Shown here in pieces: positions 31,622-43,426 of a stretch of DNA of 64,000 nt. The translations under genes and the position numbers were made by a program. The DNA is from Tubiluchus corallicola. Taxonomy: Eukaryota > Priapulida > Priapulimorpha > Priapulimorphida > Tubiluchidae. The notes beneath the pieces were generated by a model. That model had not been told where the DNA came from and searched no databases. It saw only the letters and a program-made list of their open reading frames with translations. The DNA lies in NCBI GenBank assembly GCA_030141605.1, contig JAQGDQ010000905.1:1-64000 (forward strand). The letters are read 5' to 3'. Each line of letters starts with the position of its first letter. Positions within the stretch are counted from its first letter, which is position 1.

Positions 31622-33354
31622 TAAGCTTCTGATTTTATTTCTTCTTTAACATCCAGTTCAAAGTTTTTCTATTTCGATTAATTCATTCCGCAAAATAAGC
31701 ACACGCTTTTCAGCAAAATGCATGTAAAATTTGGTCAGCGATACAAGCACAATTAACATTACAATTATACAATGCGAATGACACGTACATAAAGTTAGCT
31801 TGTATTGGATGTGGAAGAAATAAAGGGCATTGAATAAAATGCTGTGAAAGAAATAATAGATTTGTATTCATTGTGCTTTAGACGCACTGGCGAGGGTTTA
31901 TTTTATTATATAAATTACATATTAGTAAGGCTTATATATATATATATATATAGCATATAGGCTTATGTACGAGAGAAAGATCAAAACCCAGGGTTGGGGG
32001 AGCTCCATTATCAGCTCTCGTTTAAAGCTACACTGCTTAGCAGTATTTTGTTCTACATTTTATGAGGTAATTTAAAAATGATATATTTCTTTGAAACTGA
32101 AATTATATATATATATATTTATATATATTAATTCTTTATTTGTCATAAAAATGGTTCATTCATTATAATAAAATTGAGTAACCCTCAGCGTAATCTTAAA
32201 ATAACCACACTGTTCAAGACAAATGCGTCCAGTGCAGACTAAAAAAAACTAAAGTGCAAAACTAAGGCCTAATTATATACAATAAATGAACATATTTACA
32301 AGCACCATATTAAAATATTTTTACAATTAACAGAAACATGCTTTACATTACATAAATTGCGAATTTTGGGCCCATATTTTCTCCTTTTTTATTGTGTTCG
32401 TTTTCTTTCTATTAAATCTTGCTGTTTTGCTTCAGTACTCGACACTGCGAGTCTTAATATTGACAATTTGGTGTCATACGTACTTCTGAACACATGTTGT
32501 TGACTTCTGTCTTTCTTTTGTTTGGTTCCGTAAGTTTATTTACTGAAACGTTTCTGTGTGTATTTTCATCGGTGAAAAAGCAAACAACCAGTGAAAAACC
32601 AAACAACCAAGCAATATGTTAACAATATTTCTACAAATACAATAAAATACAATACAATACAATACAATGCAATAATTTCTATAAAATGTGCTTCATTTTG
32701 CAACTGCTGATAATTTTTTAAAGTATTTAAGACATTTAGTATGCACGCTATGCTGATCTGTACAAAGTCATCTCTAAAGTACTGTACATTGCGCAGTTTT
32801 TTGTGCTACGTAGATTTTCTAGTTTGCCATTTTATCACCATTTTTCGTCTATTTTTATTGGCTTAAACCAAAATAACTATTAACAGATCAAATAACTGTC
32901 AGTTTTAAAATTTTATTAATTTTAAAGGCAGAAAATATTCTCGTATCAACGGGATACAACGGGTATGAAAGGGTTAAATAAGTGTCCTTATCCGACTCTT
33001 TTACATGTTGAATCGCGATTTGTTAATAGCAGTTATTGTATTGCTAATTTTTTCAAGTATTGTAATAATAAAAGTAGCAGTTATTAGCAGAGTTATATCT
33101 AAAAAAGAATAAGAAAAACAACTTTCTATATTAATGAATAGCAAACAGTATTATGCGCCGTGTTAAATAATGTACTTTATGCATTAGAAAGGAAAGGTTT
33201 TTTCTGTAGAGAAGCAGTGCTGTGTATAGTAAATGATATATGTGTGCGTTAAGTTCTCATAGGTACTAATAACAGGCTTACTTTACCTTCATATACTTAC
33301 CGTGTAATCTGTCTATTTACATACTAACTAATTGAACTGCATGTCTATTGTAAG
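31622..33354. other. AT-rich stretch, no gene seen
   Basis: It contains TA microsatellites near 31935-31953 and 32108-32130, an AATAC run near 32635-32665, and ATGAAAGGGTTAAA at 32964, similar to a transposon end at 20416. No exon recognised. Confidence 0.5.
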
Positions 33355-33790
33355 TATGTATGATGATTGATGATGATTGATTATGATGATGATGATGGAT
33401 GATGATGATGATGGATGATGATGGATGATGATGATAATGATTGATTGACGATGATGATTGATTGATTGATTGACGATGATGATGATGATTGATTGATTGA
33501 TTGACGATGATGATGATGATTGATTGATGATTGATTGATTGATTGACGATGATGATGATTGATTGATTGACGATGATGATGATGATGATTGATTGACGAT
33601 GATGATTGATTGATTGACGATGATGATGATGATGATTGATTGATTGATTGACGACGATGATGATGATGAAGGTTGATTGATTGATTGATTGACGACGATG
33701 ATGATGATGATTGGTTGATTGATTGACGATGATTGATTGACTGATTGATTGATTGACGATGATTGACAATGATGATAATAATAATAATAA
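33355..33790 (+). repeat. GAT/GATT microsatellite
   Basis: Alternating GATGATGAT and GATTGATTGAC blocks. The His/Ser/Asn-Gln-Ser-Ile ORFs on the - strand are artefacts. Confidence 0.97.
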
Positions 33791-33894
33791 CAAATAATAC
33801 TGAAACCGGCCATAAGTCCGCATAGTTAAAATCACGTTATGATCCTTCAAGGTAGAATGACTCAAAAATTTGGTTAAACTAAATTATGACAATT

Positions 33895-34204
33895 CCCCTC
33901 ACGTGAGAAATTTAGTTCGTGAAGCGAATAAGATTAGGGTTAGGGTTGGGGTGTGCTAAATTAAATTTGCCTAAATGTGTTAAATTTGTCTAAATGTGCT
34001 AAATTTGCTTAAATGTGTTAAATTTGCTAAATGTGTAAAATTTGTCTAAATGTGCTAAATTTGCTTAAATGTGCTAAATTTGCCTAAATGTGTAAAATTT
34101 AATTCGTGAAGCGAATAAGATCAGGGCTAGTGTTGGGGGTGTGCTAAATTAAATTTGGCTAAATGTGCTAAGTTTGTCTAAAGGTATTCAATTTGTCTAA
34201 TGAG
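33895..34204 (+). repeat. 18-bp repeats with telomere-like stretch
   Basis: AAGATTAGGGTTAGGGTTGG at about 33931-33950 resembles short interstitial TTAGGG repeat. It is followed by several copies of a unit like TAAATTTGTCTAAATGTG. The combined block occurs twice (33910 and 34105). Confidence 0.75.
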
Positions 34205-34795
34205 CTAAATTTGTCCGTCAGGTCAAGTATGCTTTCATTACAGTGCGTCAGGTCAAGTATGCTTTCATTACAGTGCGTCAGGTCAAGTATGCTTTCATTA
34301 CAGTGCCTCAGGTCAAGTATACTTTCATTACAGTGCCTCAGGTCAAGTATGCTTTCATTACAGTGCCTCAGGTCAAGTATACTTTCATTACAGTGCGTCA
34401 GCTCAAGTATAGTTTCATTACAGTGCGTCAGGTCAAGTATGCTTTCATTACAGTGTGTCAGGTCAAGTATGCTTTCATTACAGTGCCTCAGGTCAAGTAT
34501 ACTTTCATTACAGTGTGTCAGGTCAAGTATACTTTCATTATAGTGCGTCAAGTCAAGTATGCTTTCATTACAGTGCGTCAGGTCAAGTATGCTTTCATTA
34601 CAGTGCCTCAGGTCAAGTATACTTTCATTACAGTGCCCTAGGTCAAGTATGCTTTCATTACAGTGTGTCAGGTCAAGTATGCTTTCATTACAGTGTGTCA
34701 GGTCAAGTATTCTTTCATTACAGTGCCTCAGGTGAAGGATGCTTTCATTACAGTGCCTCAGGTCAAGTATACTTTCATTACAGTGCCTCACACGT
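34205..34795 (+). repeat. 30-bp minisatellite with splice-like motifs
   Basis: About 20 units containing TCAGGTCAAGTATGCTTTCA and TTACAGTG. Because 30 is divisible by three and no stop occurs, several frames on both strands stay open; none looks like a gene. Each unit has an acceptor-like TTTCATTACAG and, eight bases on, a donor-like CAG|GTCAAGT. Confidence 0.95.
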
Positions 34796-35670
34796 TGCAT
34801 AATTATTTTGGGACACAGCAAGCCAAGCGACACTTGAACAGCACCATAATCCGTTGCCCTAATCAGTCAAGCACCCGTACTAGCCTAAAAATTTGAAACA
34901 TTCATTCACTCAACCTAAAAGACATTATCAAATCATACAGACGTTATTTACATAGTAACGATATTAGACTGGCTTAAAGGTCGTCGAAAATACAGCACAG
35001 AAGAAATGACAGCGATCTTTGAAATCTAACCCTTCTATTTACACTGTAGTTTTGTAGGTAACTAAAGATTAAACACTTTTAATGTAGTGTCACGTAATTG
35101 AAAATCATTTATATTATATTATATTTATATTATATACATATTACATATGTCCACTTCACGTCTATTTCAAAACGTTTTTAATGCATGGTGTCAAAAATCA
35201 TGTAAAATCAACATGCATAAGTTGTGCAGTAGCAATGGCTGGACAAAAGAACCGAAACCATAATTATTGAAAAAAGATGCGAAATTGTTCAGCAAAGCAA
35301 AGCGTTCAAAGATTTGCCTTATTAACTGAGGTTTTTACCGGTGTATTATAAGTTTGTCAGCAGTTTTTAAATCAGTTCTTAGTTATGGTCACCCCTTTAG
35401 TTCACATCGAGTCTTTTGGCGCGATCCCTTCAGTGAAACCAAACTCGGTGAATCCAAATGCCGTTTGTGAATTTAGGATGTTCAATGCGATGCTTTTGTC
35501 GCTTAATTTGCCTCTAATTTAAAGTAAAAGGTCCACGCTACGTGGCAAAAGGTCCACGCTACATGGCAAAAGGTCCACGCTACATGGCATTTTTATTTTT
35601 TCCAGTTGGTTCTCAGTCCTAGTAGATATATGTCAAATTTAGTTTGTTCACCAACCAACGACAATAATCA
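34796..35670. other. AT-rich stretch, no gene seen
   Basis: A 20-bp motif, AAAGGTCCACGCTACATGGC, is present three times at 35526-35590. Nothing else recognised. Confidence 0.5.
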
Positions 35671-35674
35671 TCTG

Positions 35675-35760
35675 CTGGAGCCGAGATGCGTAGCGGTCAT
35701 GGCATTTGTTTTGTAATTCAATAGTCTGCGGTTCAAATTCAGACTCAGTTCTAGCTTTTT
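35675..35760 (+). mobile_element. tRNA-derived SINE-like head
   Basis: A-box-like TAGCGGTCATGGC at 35691-35703 and B-box-like GGTTCAAATTC at 35730-35740, spaced as in a tRNA. Confidence 0.5.
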
Positions 35761-36279
35761 CACATTTCTTTTTTTGTTATTCGGCATTTTTTTCATTAGT
35801 AATACGATTAGCAGGCCTACTCTTGAGATCTGGATTATGAGTAAGTTAGTATACTCCTGATGACTATTTTTAGAACCTGTTGTAATGGCCATCTTTTGCT
35901 TACACGTTGTATAGTCACATCTGAAGTAATATTTATGGAGGCAGCTTGAATTGGTTGAATGCCCGTCCATTTGGTTGAACGTCTGCCTGATAGGTTGCCT
36001 GCCTCCTACTTCATTCCTCGTTTGCTGAAACTGCTGGATCGTGTTTCGAACACGCAAACACAGCTCATCTGTTGCAATTAAAAACAAAAATCATAATTAG
36101 CAAAACATCTAGTTTTGGCACCAGTTCGACTGAAGTTTTTCGACAAAAGATTGTAGTTGCTCTTTCGCATTCTCAGTAGCTCATGTTACCCTAACATCGT
36201 AGAAATTACGAATTCATGTTAAGTAGTGACGCACATTTCATTTGTGATTCTTAATTTAAACTACTGCAATAATAATTTA
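35761..36279. other. Unassigned stretch
   Basis: May be SINE body at its left end. A 139-codon - strand ORF here (about 35668-36087) shows no known motif and I do not call it. Confidence 0.4.
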
Positions 36280-36620
36280 GTATGTGCTGCCACCTACATT
36301 TAAAATTATTTAAAATTGAACCGAGTCAAGTTTAATCCATGTTATGGGCTTGGTCTGCGCTGCTCAGTCATCTATGCCTGCTTGGTTTCCCATATATGGT
36401 AGTGTTGATTGCTAGTGTGTTTTACTAGCCAATCAGGTAAGCTCAGTGGGTGCATGCGACTTGGGTAGCTCTGCCAAGACCAGCTGGGCTTTCATCCCTT
36501 CTTGACCATTGCTGTTGAATGGTCACTATGTGTCTTCTATCCTGTAAATAATAGTGTAATATGTAAATAGAAACAAAGTCTTTCACAGTTCAACACAATT
36601 TCATATTCTTTGTTTCAACC
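36280..36620 (+). mobile_element. Dispersed element, copy 3
   Basis: It has GTGCTGCCACCTACATTT, TTACTAGCCAATCAGGTAAG, GACTTGGGTAGCTCTGCCA, TCTTTCACAGTTCAACACAA and ends near ACCACCAGGGTGAGCC, in the same order as 9985-10400. Its last part is the seed of the following array. Confidence 0.78.
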
Positions 36621-37112
36621 ACCAGGGTGAGCCAGTCTACAACAGTCTACAGTTCAATATAATTTAATATTCTTTGTTTCAACCACCAGGGTGAGCTAGT
36701 CTACAACAGTCTACAGTTCAACATAATTTAATATTCTTTGTTTCAACCACCAGGGTGAGCCAGTCTACAACAGTCTACAGTTCAACATAATTTAATATTC
36801 TTTGTTTCAACCACCAGGGTGAGCCAGTCTACACTTACTTCAGTCTCTCACAGTTCAACACAATTTCATATTCTTTGTTTCAACCACCAGGGTGAGCCAG
36901 TCTACAACAGTCTACAGTTCAACATAATTTAATATTCTTTGTTTCAACCACCAGGGTGAGCCAGTCTACAGCAGTCTACAGTTCAATATAATTTAATATT
37001 CTTTGTTTCAACCACCAGGGTGAGCCAGTCTACAACAGTCTACAGTTCAACATAATTTAATATTCTTTGTTTCAACCACCAGGGTGAGCCAGTCTACACT
37101 AACTTCAGTCTA
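36588..37112 (+). repeat. 64-bp array grown from an element tail
   Basis: About eight copies of the terminal segment of the dispersed element, with AATATTCTTTGTTTCAACCA and CCAGGGTGAGCCAGTCTAC. One unit keeps the longer TCTCACAGTTCAACACAA form. Confidence 0.93.
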
Positions 37113-37734
37113 ATATACTTGAAGCTATCTCATAGAAGGATTAAATTTGTAAAGTTTCTACAAGTAGTCATAAGTCTGTTACAATTTTTATTTTACATAA
37201 TTAGGCATTCTCGCAAGCTTCTGTGAAGAGCTCAAAAGTATGGCGGGACTGAAACCTATTCATCGTCAAAGCTATTCTTTTCTGCTGGGGTACAAAACCA
37301 GCACAAAATATCTGCAAGTACTCAACTTTCAATAATAACCAATGGCCAAAGTTGGAGTGAGCTTTTGGTAAGAGTGGCTGAATTAAAGTTGCTTCCTCGT
37401 TCAATTTATGAATGGAGGGAAAGCGATCATTAATGATTTTCTAATATGCAATTTAAAAACAAAATGGAAACGTCGTTTTGTTCAAATATTGAGTTATACC
37501 TCTGCTGCAGACAAGATGGATACTTGAAGAACTACTCGCCGGGTTTTGTCATTGTATCGTACATAATCATATACCTGTGATAGTAATGCCAAAAAATCAA
37601 CTTTTATATTTTCAGGAACAATCAAATCAGCGACTGTTTCGCATGCGAGATTTTTCTCAGTTGCGTGAATGTTAGTTTTAATGCCTAAAGTTAGCTGGTA
37701 TTATGCTAATATTCACGAGACGAGAGTAAAAAAT
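37113..37734. other. No gene called
   Basis: A 67-codon - strand open stretch at 37201-37404 has unbiased, protein-like composition (QPLLPKAHSNFGHW start) but no flanking splice sites or homologue I recognise. Confidence 0.3.
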
Positions 37735-38042
37735 GAAACACTATTCTACGCAATTACCTACGGTAGATGGCAGTACCGTACAACGTCGAACGTTTCGTAC
37801 ACAAAGTCATCACGTGGCTCGAAGTTCTGGGTTCTCAAATCTAATAGCATTCTGACTCATAATTTATAAGGTAAGAAATTCGTGCAATATTCTACGCTAT
37901 TACCTACGGTAGATGGCAGCACCGTACATCCTCGAACGTTTCGTACACAAAGTTATCACGTGGCTCGAAGTTCTGAACTTCTGGGTTCTCAAATCTAATA
38001 GCATTATGACTCATAATTTACAAGGTAAGAAACTCGTGCAAG
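37735..38042 (+). repeat. Two-copy tandem duplication, about 150 bp
   Basis: Both copies carry ATTACCTACGGTAGATGGCA, CGAACGTTTCGTACACAAAG and CTCATAATTTA. The second copy has an extra CTGAACTT. Each has an AGATGGCAG core. Confidence 0.92.
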
Positions 38043-38129
38043 TAAGCTGCAAACGGCAGGTGAAAATAACGCAGTTTTATTATTTAAAAGCAGTGGAGAA
38101 AGAACAGGCCACTGAACATTCAAGCTTTC

Positions 38130-38333
38130 CAAGGGTTGCTAGACGCCCTTATACACGGGACATGTCCCACATTTGATAATTTTGTCCCGTACCCCGTACT
38201 AACCATTCGTCGACATCCAAATGTCCCGTATTTAGTTTATTTTCAAATTTCGTAACAAATATCTATTTTTGCTATCTTCTTACGGTTGTTTATTTCCTGT
38301 ATTTCTAATTTTCTAATCTGGCAACCCTAGTTT
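38130..38333. mobile_element. Possible small inverted-repeat transposon
   Basis: AGGGTTGCTAG at the left and CTGGCAACCCT at the right are imperfect inverted ends, and TGTCCCGTA-type sequences repeat inside. A clean target duplication is not visible. Confidence 0.35.
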
Positions 38334-38778
38334 TCCATCTTATAGCTGTTCACAACTCTGGCGTCAACACTAGGATAGCTATTCGATTATTTTATTCTCT
38401 CTTCTTGAGCTATTTATCACGTACCATAAAATGCTTAATGGAAGAAATTTTAACCAAAATAACACACAATAACGAAAATCAAATAAGGCGCCTATTAATA
38501 AATGAAAACACTCGTTTTCTTAATTAAACTTTCACATTTTTAGAACTCGGGTAAGTCTCAGTTAAGTAAAAAATTGACTTTAAGTCTTTCTGCAATGATA
38601 TTCCAGTTTTTATCAGTTCCTCAAAAAGTGTTTCAGTTACATTCCATTGTAACCTGTAAATAAATAAGCAGTTGATGAACAACAATAACCCCAATACCTT
38701 CAAGTGTATCTTTCAATGGATTCAATGGACTATTGTATCAGTTGAAAGACACACCTGAAGAACAGAAGGTATTATTAA
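38334..38778. other. AT-rich stretch with a foldback
   Basis: Between 38693 and 38772 AATACCTTCAAGTGTATCTTTCAA and its imperfect reverse complement can form a hairpin. No gene seen. Confidence 0.45.
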
Positions 38779-39129
38779 AGGAAAGGCAAGCACAAAAGTG
38801 GAGCAACTTAGCATGTTGGGTTTATTTTACTGTTATCACCTATACTTAGAAAATTGTAAAAAAAATCGCTATAAGCACAGAGTTAATTTATATTTTTTTC
38901 ATATCTGGTGCGTATATGGTAGTTGCTATTCACTTCAAATTGTGATGTAAGATCACCTGTAAGCATGTGCTGCTTAAACTGCAGCACAAAAATATCACAA
39001 CATTACCCCATATAAAGTGATTTTATGAATTACACGAGGCAATTATTGCAGTTTTATTACTAAAACCCTTCTAACATTCTTTGCAAACTTTGAAATAAGC
39101 CCAACTTGCCAGAAGGCTTGACCTTTCCT
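38779..39129. mobile_element. TTAA-type MITE, copy L
   Basis: Left end TTAA|AGGAAAGGCAAGCAC and right end reading inward AGGAAAGGTCAAGCC are related inverted ends, each followed by GTTGGG(T/C)TTATTT. It is the inverted relative of the element at 40139-40433. TTAA target preference points to a piggyBac-like family. Confidence 0.6.
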
Positions 39130-40138
39130 ATAAATTATATAATTTCTGCTCATATGTTTAGGGTGTAGGGAATTTGACCAGCACAACCTTTTTAACCTGT
39201 AATTTGGTTTCTGCTGTTGCTAATAAACTTGCCGTGCAGAACAGCAATTCCTGTGACACTAATAAGTCCGTTCACTACAATGTTTAATAAACACTTCAAC
39301 TATAGGGTAGATTTAATGTAATTTCCCTCAAAGCACTGATAAGATAAGAAATGAACAGCTTTCCTGGGGAACAATATAGAACGATACAAGAACTAATGAG
39401 AGTCCAAAGGTGGGGTACCTTTTTGTTGTTAGAAGGCCAAAATTAACTGTAATCTAGCAAGCCTTATTCAAGGAATTTCTAGCAGCTTTCAAAACATTCA
39501 AGACATTTCCAGACAGCTTTCAAATCAAGAAATTTCCAGACAGCTTTCAAATCATTCTAGAAATTTCCAGACAGCTTTCAAATCAAGAAATTTCCAGACA
39601 GCTTTTTCAAATACAGCTATTTTTTATTACCAAGTTTAAAAATAAGTTGTCTTTAAATGTCCAAAGCTTTTAAAAATGTATTAAGATAAAGAAATGCTGA
39701 ATTGGAAGCACTAATGTGTTTGGACCTGGCATGTCCTTTGTGCTCATTTACTGCACAATTAATGCTTGGATCTGGCATGTCCTTTGTGCTCATTTACTGC
39801 ACAATTAATGCTTGGACCTGGCATGTCCTTTGTGCTCATTTACTGCACAATTAATGCTTGGACCTGGCATGTCCTTTGTGCTCATTTACTGCACAATTAA
39901 TGTTTGGACCTGGCATGTCCTTTGTGCTCATTTACTGCACAATTAATGTTTGGACCAGGCATGTCCTTTGTGCTCATTTACTGCACAATTAATGCTTGGA
40001 CCAGGCATGTCCTTTGTGCTCATTTACTGCACAATTAATGCTTGGACCAGGCATGTCCTTTGTGCTCATTTACTGCACAATTAATGCTTGGATCTGGCAT
40101 GTCCTTTGTGCTCATTTACTGCACAATTAATGCTTTAA
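39130..40138 (+). other. Spacer with two short arrays
   Basis: The spacer between the two MITEs has about four copies of a 27-bp unit (AAGAAATTTCCAGACAGCTT) at 39480-39608 and the 46-bp array below. Confidence 0.7.
39715..40134 (+). repeat. 46-bp minisatellite
   Basis: Nine copies of a unit with GGCATGTCCTTTGTGCTCAT and TTACTGCACAATTAATG. It stops precisely at the TTAA target of the next MITE. Confidence 0.95.
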
Positions 40139-40433
40139 AGGAACGGTCATGTCTTCTGAAAAGTTGGGCTTATTTCAATGTTCGCGAAACATATTAGAAG
40201 TGACGCAAGCGCCTTGTGTAATTAAGAAAATCAGATGATTCGTTGTTTTCCTGCTGTCTAATTTTCAGCCTGTACCCCCAGTTACATCATAATTTTCAAC
40301 CACCATGCCTGAAAATTTCTATTCAGAGGCAGTACATTATAAATTCATTTGCAAATTTCTTTGTTATATTTTTCTAACTTTTAGGTGATAACAGTAAAAT
40401 AAACCCAACATACCGAGTGACTTGTTCTTTCCT
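40139..40433. mobile_element. TTAA-type MITE, copy R
   Basis: It is flanked by TTAA at 40135-40138 and 40434-40437. The ends read inward AGGAACGGTCATG and AGGAAAGAACAAG, and both continue into a GTTGGG(T/C)TTATTT block. The 29-bp block around TGTTGGGTTTATTTTACTGT is identical, in inverted orientation, to 38815-38843. Confidence 0.75.
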
Positions 40434-40437
40434 TTAA

Positions 40438-41284
40438 GCATTATTATATGCTTGTTTGATATAGTAATACTACAGATTGCATTATGATCTGACCAAGTTT
40501 TACAACATCTAATTGTATCTATGGTCATGATTGCGAGCATAGGTGGCCACTGTCTTGCATTCAGATCACTAGCTACTGACTAAAGTTTGATGAATTTCTA
40601 TGTAATAAGATGAAGGCTGTTCTTAAAATCGGAAGAAGTGTAAAAATGTTTATTTGGGCTTCTTCCTCAGAGGGTATATATAGTTGTAATCTAGCCAAAA
40701 TTTTACTGGCTACCTTGCAGTGACATAACATTGCATTATGGCACTGCACCTCCTCATCGAGGATAATCCGTAACCAATTATTCGTATGTTGTCATTATAT
40801 TTGTACTTTGTAGTTGTAACAGTGATCTCGACGCAGAAGATTTCTGTTATTGTAAGACGCGGAGTGTTAGTTTTGTTATGGCAAATTACCATTTTTTACG
40901 TGTTCTATAAGTATAATAAAAGAAATATCCAGAGAAATGAGTTACGAATAAGAAGTTTTATAATATTGAACTAAAGCATACTCATAGTAGTGTGGATTGT
41001 TTTACTCATGCTTATTTTGTTAATTGTCTTATGTATATTTAGCATAAAATGCTTTGTTAAATAACTGGAGGACATTTCTGTATCTGGAATCACAACTTTC
41101 TTGGTTCAAATCCCAATTGGCTCACAATTTTTAGTGTTTTGCTTCTCCTGTTAACTAATAATCGTGCTAAATGTTCTTTGAAAGGTGTGCCTACAAATAG
41201 CAATTAACTACCATGTAATACTAATTAAATGAAGGAACTAGGCACTAAACAAAAATGAGCAAACCAGGATTTGAACACAGAACT
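40438..41284. other. AT-rich, one SINE-like B-box, no gene
   Basis: GGTTCAAATCC at 41103-41113 is a perfect-looking B-box without a clear A-box. Another B-box-like sequence lies on the - strand at about 41263-41280. Confidence 0.4.
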
Positions 41285-42665
41285 TACTACTCGACAAGTT
41301 GAATGTGCATGCTGATAGATATACCCAGTCAGTCACCACATATACTTTGAACAGAACTCTAGAAGTTGAATGTGCATGCTGAACAGAACTCTAGAAGTTG
41401 AATGTGCATGCTGATAGATACACCCAGTCAGTCGCCACATATACTTTGAACAGAACTCGACAAGTTGAATGTGCATGCTGACAGATATACCCAGTCAGTT
41501 GCCACATATACTTTGAACAGAACTCTAGAAGTTGAATGTGCATGCTGATAGATATACCCAGTCAGTCGCCACATATACTTTGAACAGAACTCTAGAAGTT
41601 GAATGTGCATGCTGATAGATACACCCAGTCAGTCGCCACATATACTTTGAACAAAACTCTAGAAGTTGAATGTGCATGCTGATAGATATACCCAGTCAGT
41701 CGCCACATATACTTTGAACAGAACTCTAGAAGTTGAATGTGCATGCTGACAGATATACCCAGTCAGTCGCCACATATACTTTGAACAGAACTCGAGAAGT
41801 TGAATGTGCATGCTGACAGATATACCCAGTCAGTCGCCACATATACTTTGAACAGAACTCGACAAGTTGAATGTGCATGCTGATAGATATACCCAGTCAG
41901 TCGCCACATATACTTTGAACAGAACTCTAGAAGTTGAATGTGCATGCTGATAGATATACCCAGTCAGTCGCCACATATACTTTGAACAGAACTCTAGAAG
42001 TTGAATGTGCATGCTGACAGATATACCCAGTCAGTCGCCACATATACTTTGAACAGAACTCTAGAAGTTGAATGTGCATGCTGATAGATATACCCAGTCA
42101 GTCGCCACATATACTTTGAACAGAACTCTACAAGTTGAATGTGCATGCTGATAGATATACCCAGTCAGTCGCCACATATACTTTGAACAGAACTCTAGAA
42201 GTTGAATGTGCATGCTGATAGATATACCCAGTCAGTCGCCACATATACTTTGAACAGAACTCTAGAAGTTGAATGTGCATGCTGATAGATATACCCAGTC
42301 AGTCGCCACATATACTTTGAACAGAACTCTAGAAGTTGAATGTGCATGCTGATAGATATACCCAGTCAGTCGCCACATATACTTTGAACAGAACTCTAGA
42401 AGTTGAATGTGCATGCTGATAGATACACCCAGTCAGTCGCCACATATACTTTGAACAAAACTCTAGAAGTTGAATGTGCATGCTGATAGATATACCCAGT
42501 CAGTCGCCACATATACTTTGAACAGAACTCTAGAAGTTGAATGTGCATGCTGACAGATATACCCAGTCAGTCGCCACATATACTTTGAACAGAACTCGAC
42601 AAGTTGAATGTGCATGCTGACAGATATACCCAGTCAGTCGCCACATATACTTTGAACAGAACACT
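41285..42665 (+). repeat. 67-bp minisatellite
   Basis: About 20 copies with GAAGTTGAATGTGCATGCTG and CCCAGTCAGTCGCCACATAT. Variants CTAGAAG/CGACAAG and GATAGAT/GACAGAT recur in blocks. The 60-codon - strand ORFs are artefacts. Confidence 0.96.
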
Positions 42666-42890
42666 GAAGTTAAATATACACTGATAGACACCAAATCAGT
42701 CGCCAAATATACTTAACAGATTTAGAATTTGATGTGCATCCAAAAATATACATAGTTTTTTGACATTTTTGTTTACATGTACGGGTAATTACATCATATG
42801 ATGCAAAATTCTTTTATATTTCTTGCAATCAACGAAATCTGTAGATTTTGCATGTGCCAGCTTTTGACTAATTGTTTTTTTATATTACAG
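42666..42890. other. Decayed repeat and AT-rich spacer
   Basis: The first 60 bp are a degenerate copy of the 67-bp unit. The right end has TTTTTTTATATTACAG, acceptor-like, just before the transposon-protein fragment. Confidence 0.5.
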
Positions 42891-42892
42891 GT

Positions 42893-43194
42893 GAATGAAA
42901 TGGCTTCGACTAGAAGATTTTGCAAAAATAAGGATAATTCTGCTACATCTGCGGTGAATACACCCCTGTTCCGAACAGGAATCTAGTGACAAATTTCATA
43001 AAGCGTGCTTACCGCGCTTATTTTGGTATTAAACTTGGTGACCAGGATAAAGCTTGGTCACCACACATGGTATACAACTCAAGCACCGAGTATCCGCGAC
43101 AGTGGACCAAACGCAAGAAGAGTTGTCTGAAGTTTGGAATTCCTGCGGTTTGGAGGGAGTCTGATTATAATCAGCCAGTTTATCGACACGATTA
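42893..43194 (+). pseudogene. Fragment of a widespread transposon-linked protein
   Basis: One frame starts MASTRRFCKNKD; the +1-related frame then reads a CYICGEYT motif, YFGIKLGDQDKAWSPH and KFGIPAVWRE before a stop. This pattern occurs in a large repetitive protein family of invertebrate genomes of unknown role, usually linked to mobile elements. The frame change after the first dozen codons and the altered cysteines later on indicate decay. A splice acceptor precedes it. Confidence 0.6.
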
Positions 43195-43333
43195 AGTAAC
43201 TAAACAAGTGAAAGATTTGTTGGAAAGCACTGACAAAAAGTGTGTGTAAAGAAAGTCAACAAGGTGCATTTAAACTGAGACACTGTACTGGATATCTGTT
43301 GTGGAGATTGCTGGCATCTATTAGAATTACATA

Positions 43334-43426
43334 GAACATTGTCGAATGTTCCGTTGGAATGATCGCCTTACTGTCTGGAATTTTCTGGAACATTATTGCT
43401 GGAAGCTTCTTCAGCGCGCTATATAA
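43334..43426 (+). promoter_or_regulatory. Heat-shock-type promoter: HSE clusters plus TATA box
   Basis: HSE 1 at 43334-43351 is GAAcaTTgtcGAAtgTTC, four alternating pentamer cores with one mismatch. HSE 2 at 43378-43395 is GAAttTTCtgGAAcaTTa, three perfect cores. HSE 3 at 43402-43409 is GAAgcTTC. TATATAA follows at 43420-43426, so transcription would start near 43450 on the + strand. The next 60 bp are GC-rich. Heat-shock factor binds such arrays as trimers. No chaperone ORF follows; an LTR promoter is the main alternative. Confidence 0.65.

Noticed and set aside
33317-33865. His- and Ser-rich ORFs on the - strand
   Set aside because: GATGAT/GATT microsatellite with no unique sequence.
33925-33955. 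TTAGGG run considered as a telomere
   Set aside because: Only two or three imperfect copies, internal, and repeated in degenerate form nearby; interstitial short repeat at most.
34168-34896. Six overlapping repetitive ORFs on both strands
   Set aside because: 30-bp unit divisible by three; several frames open by chance of the unit.
37201-37404. 67-codon open stretch on the - strand as an exon
   Set aside because: No ATG, no acceptable splice sites at the ends and no recognisable motif.
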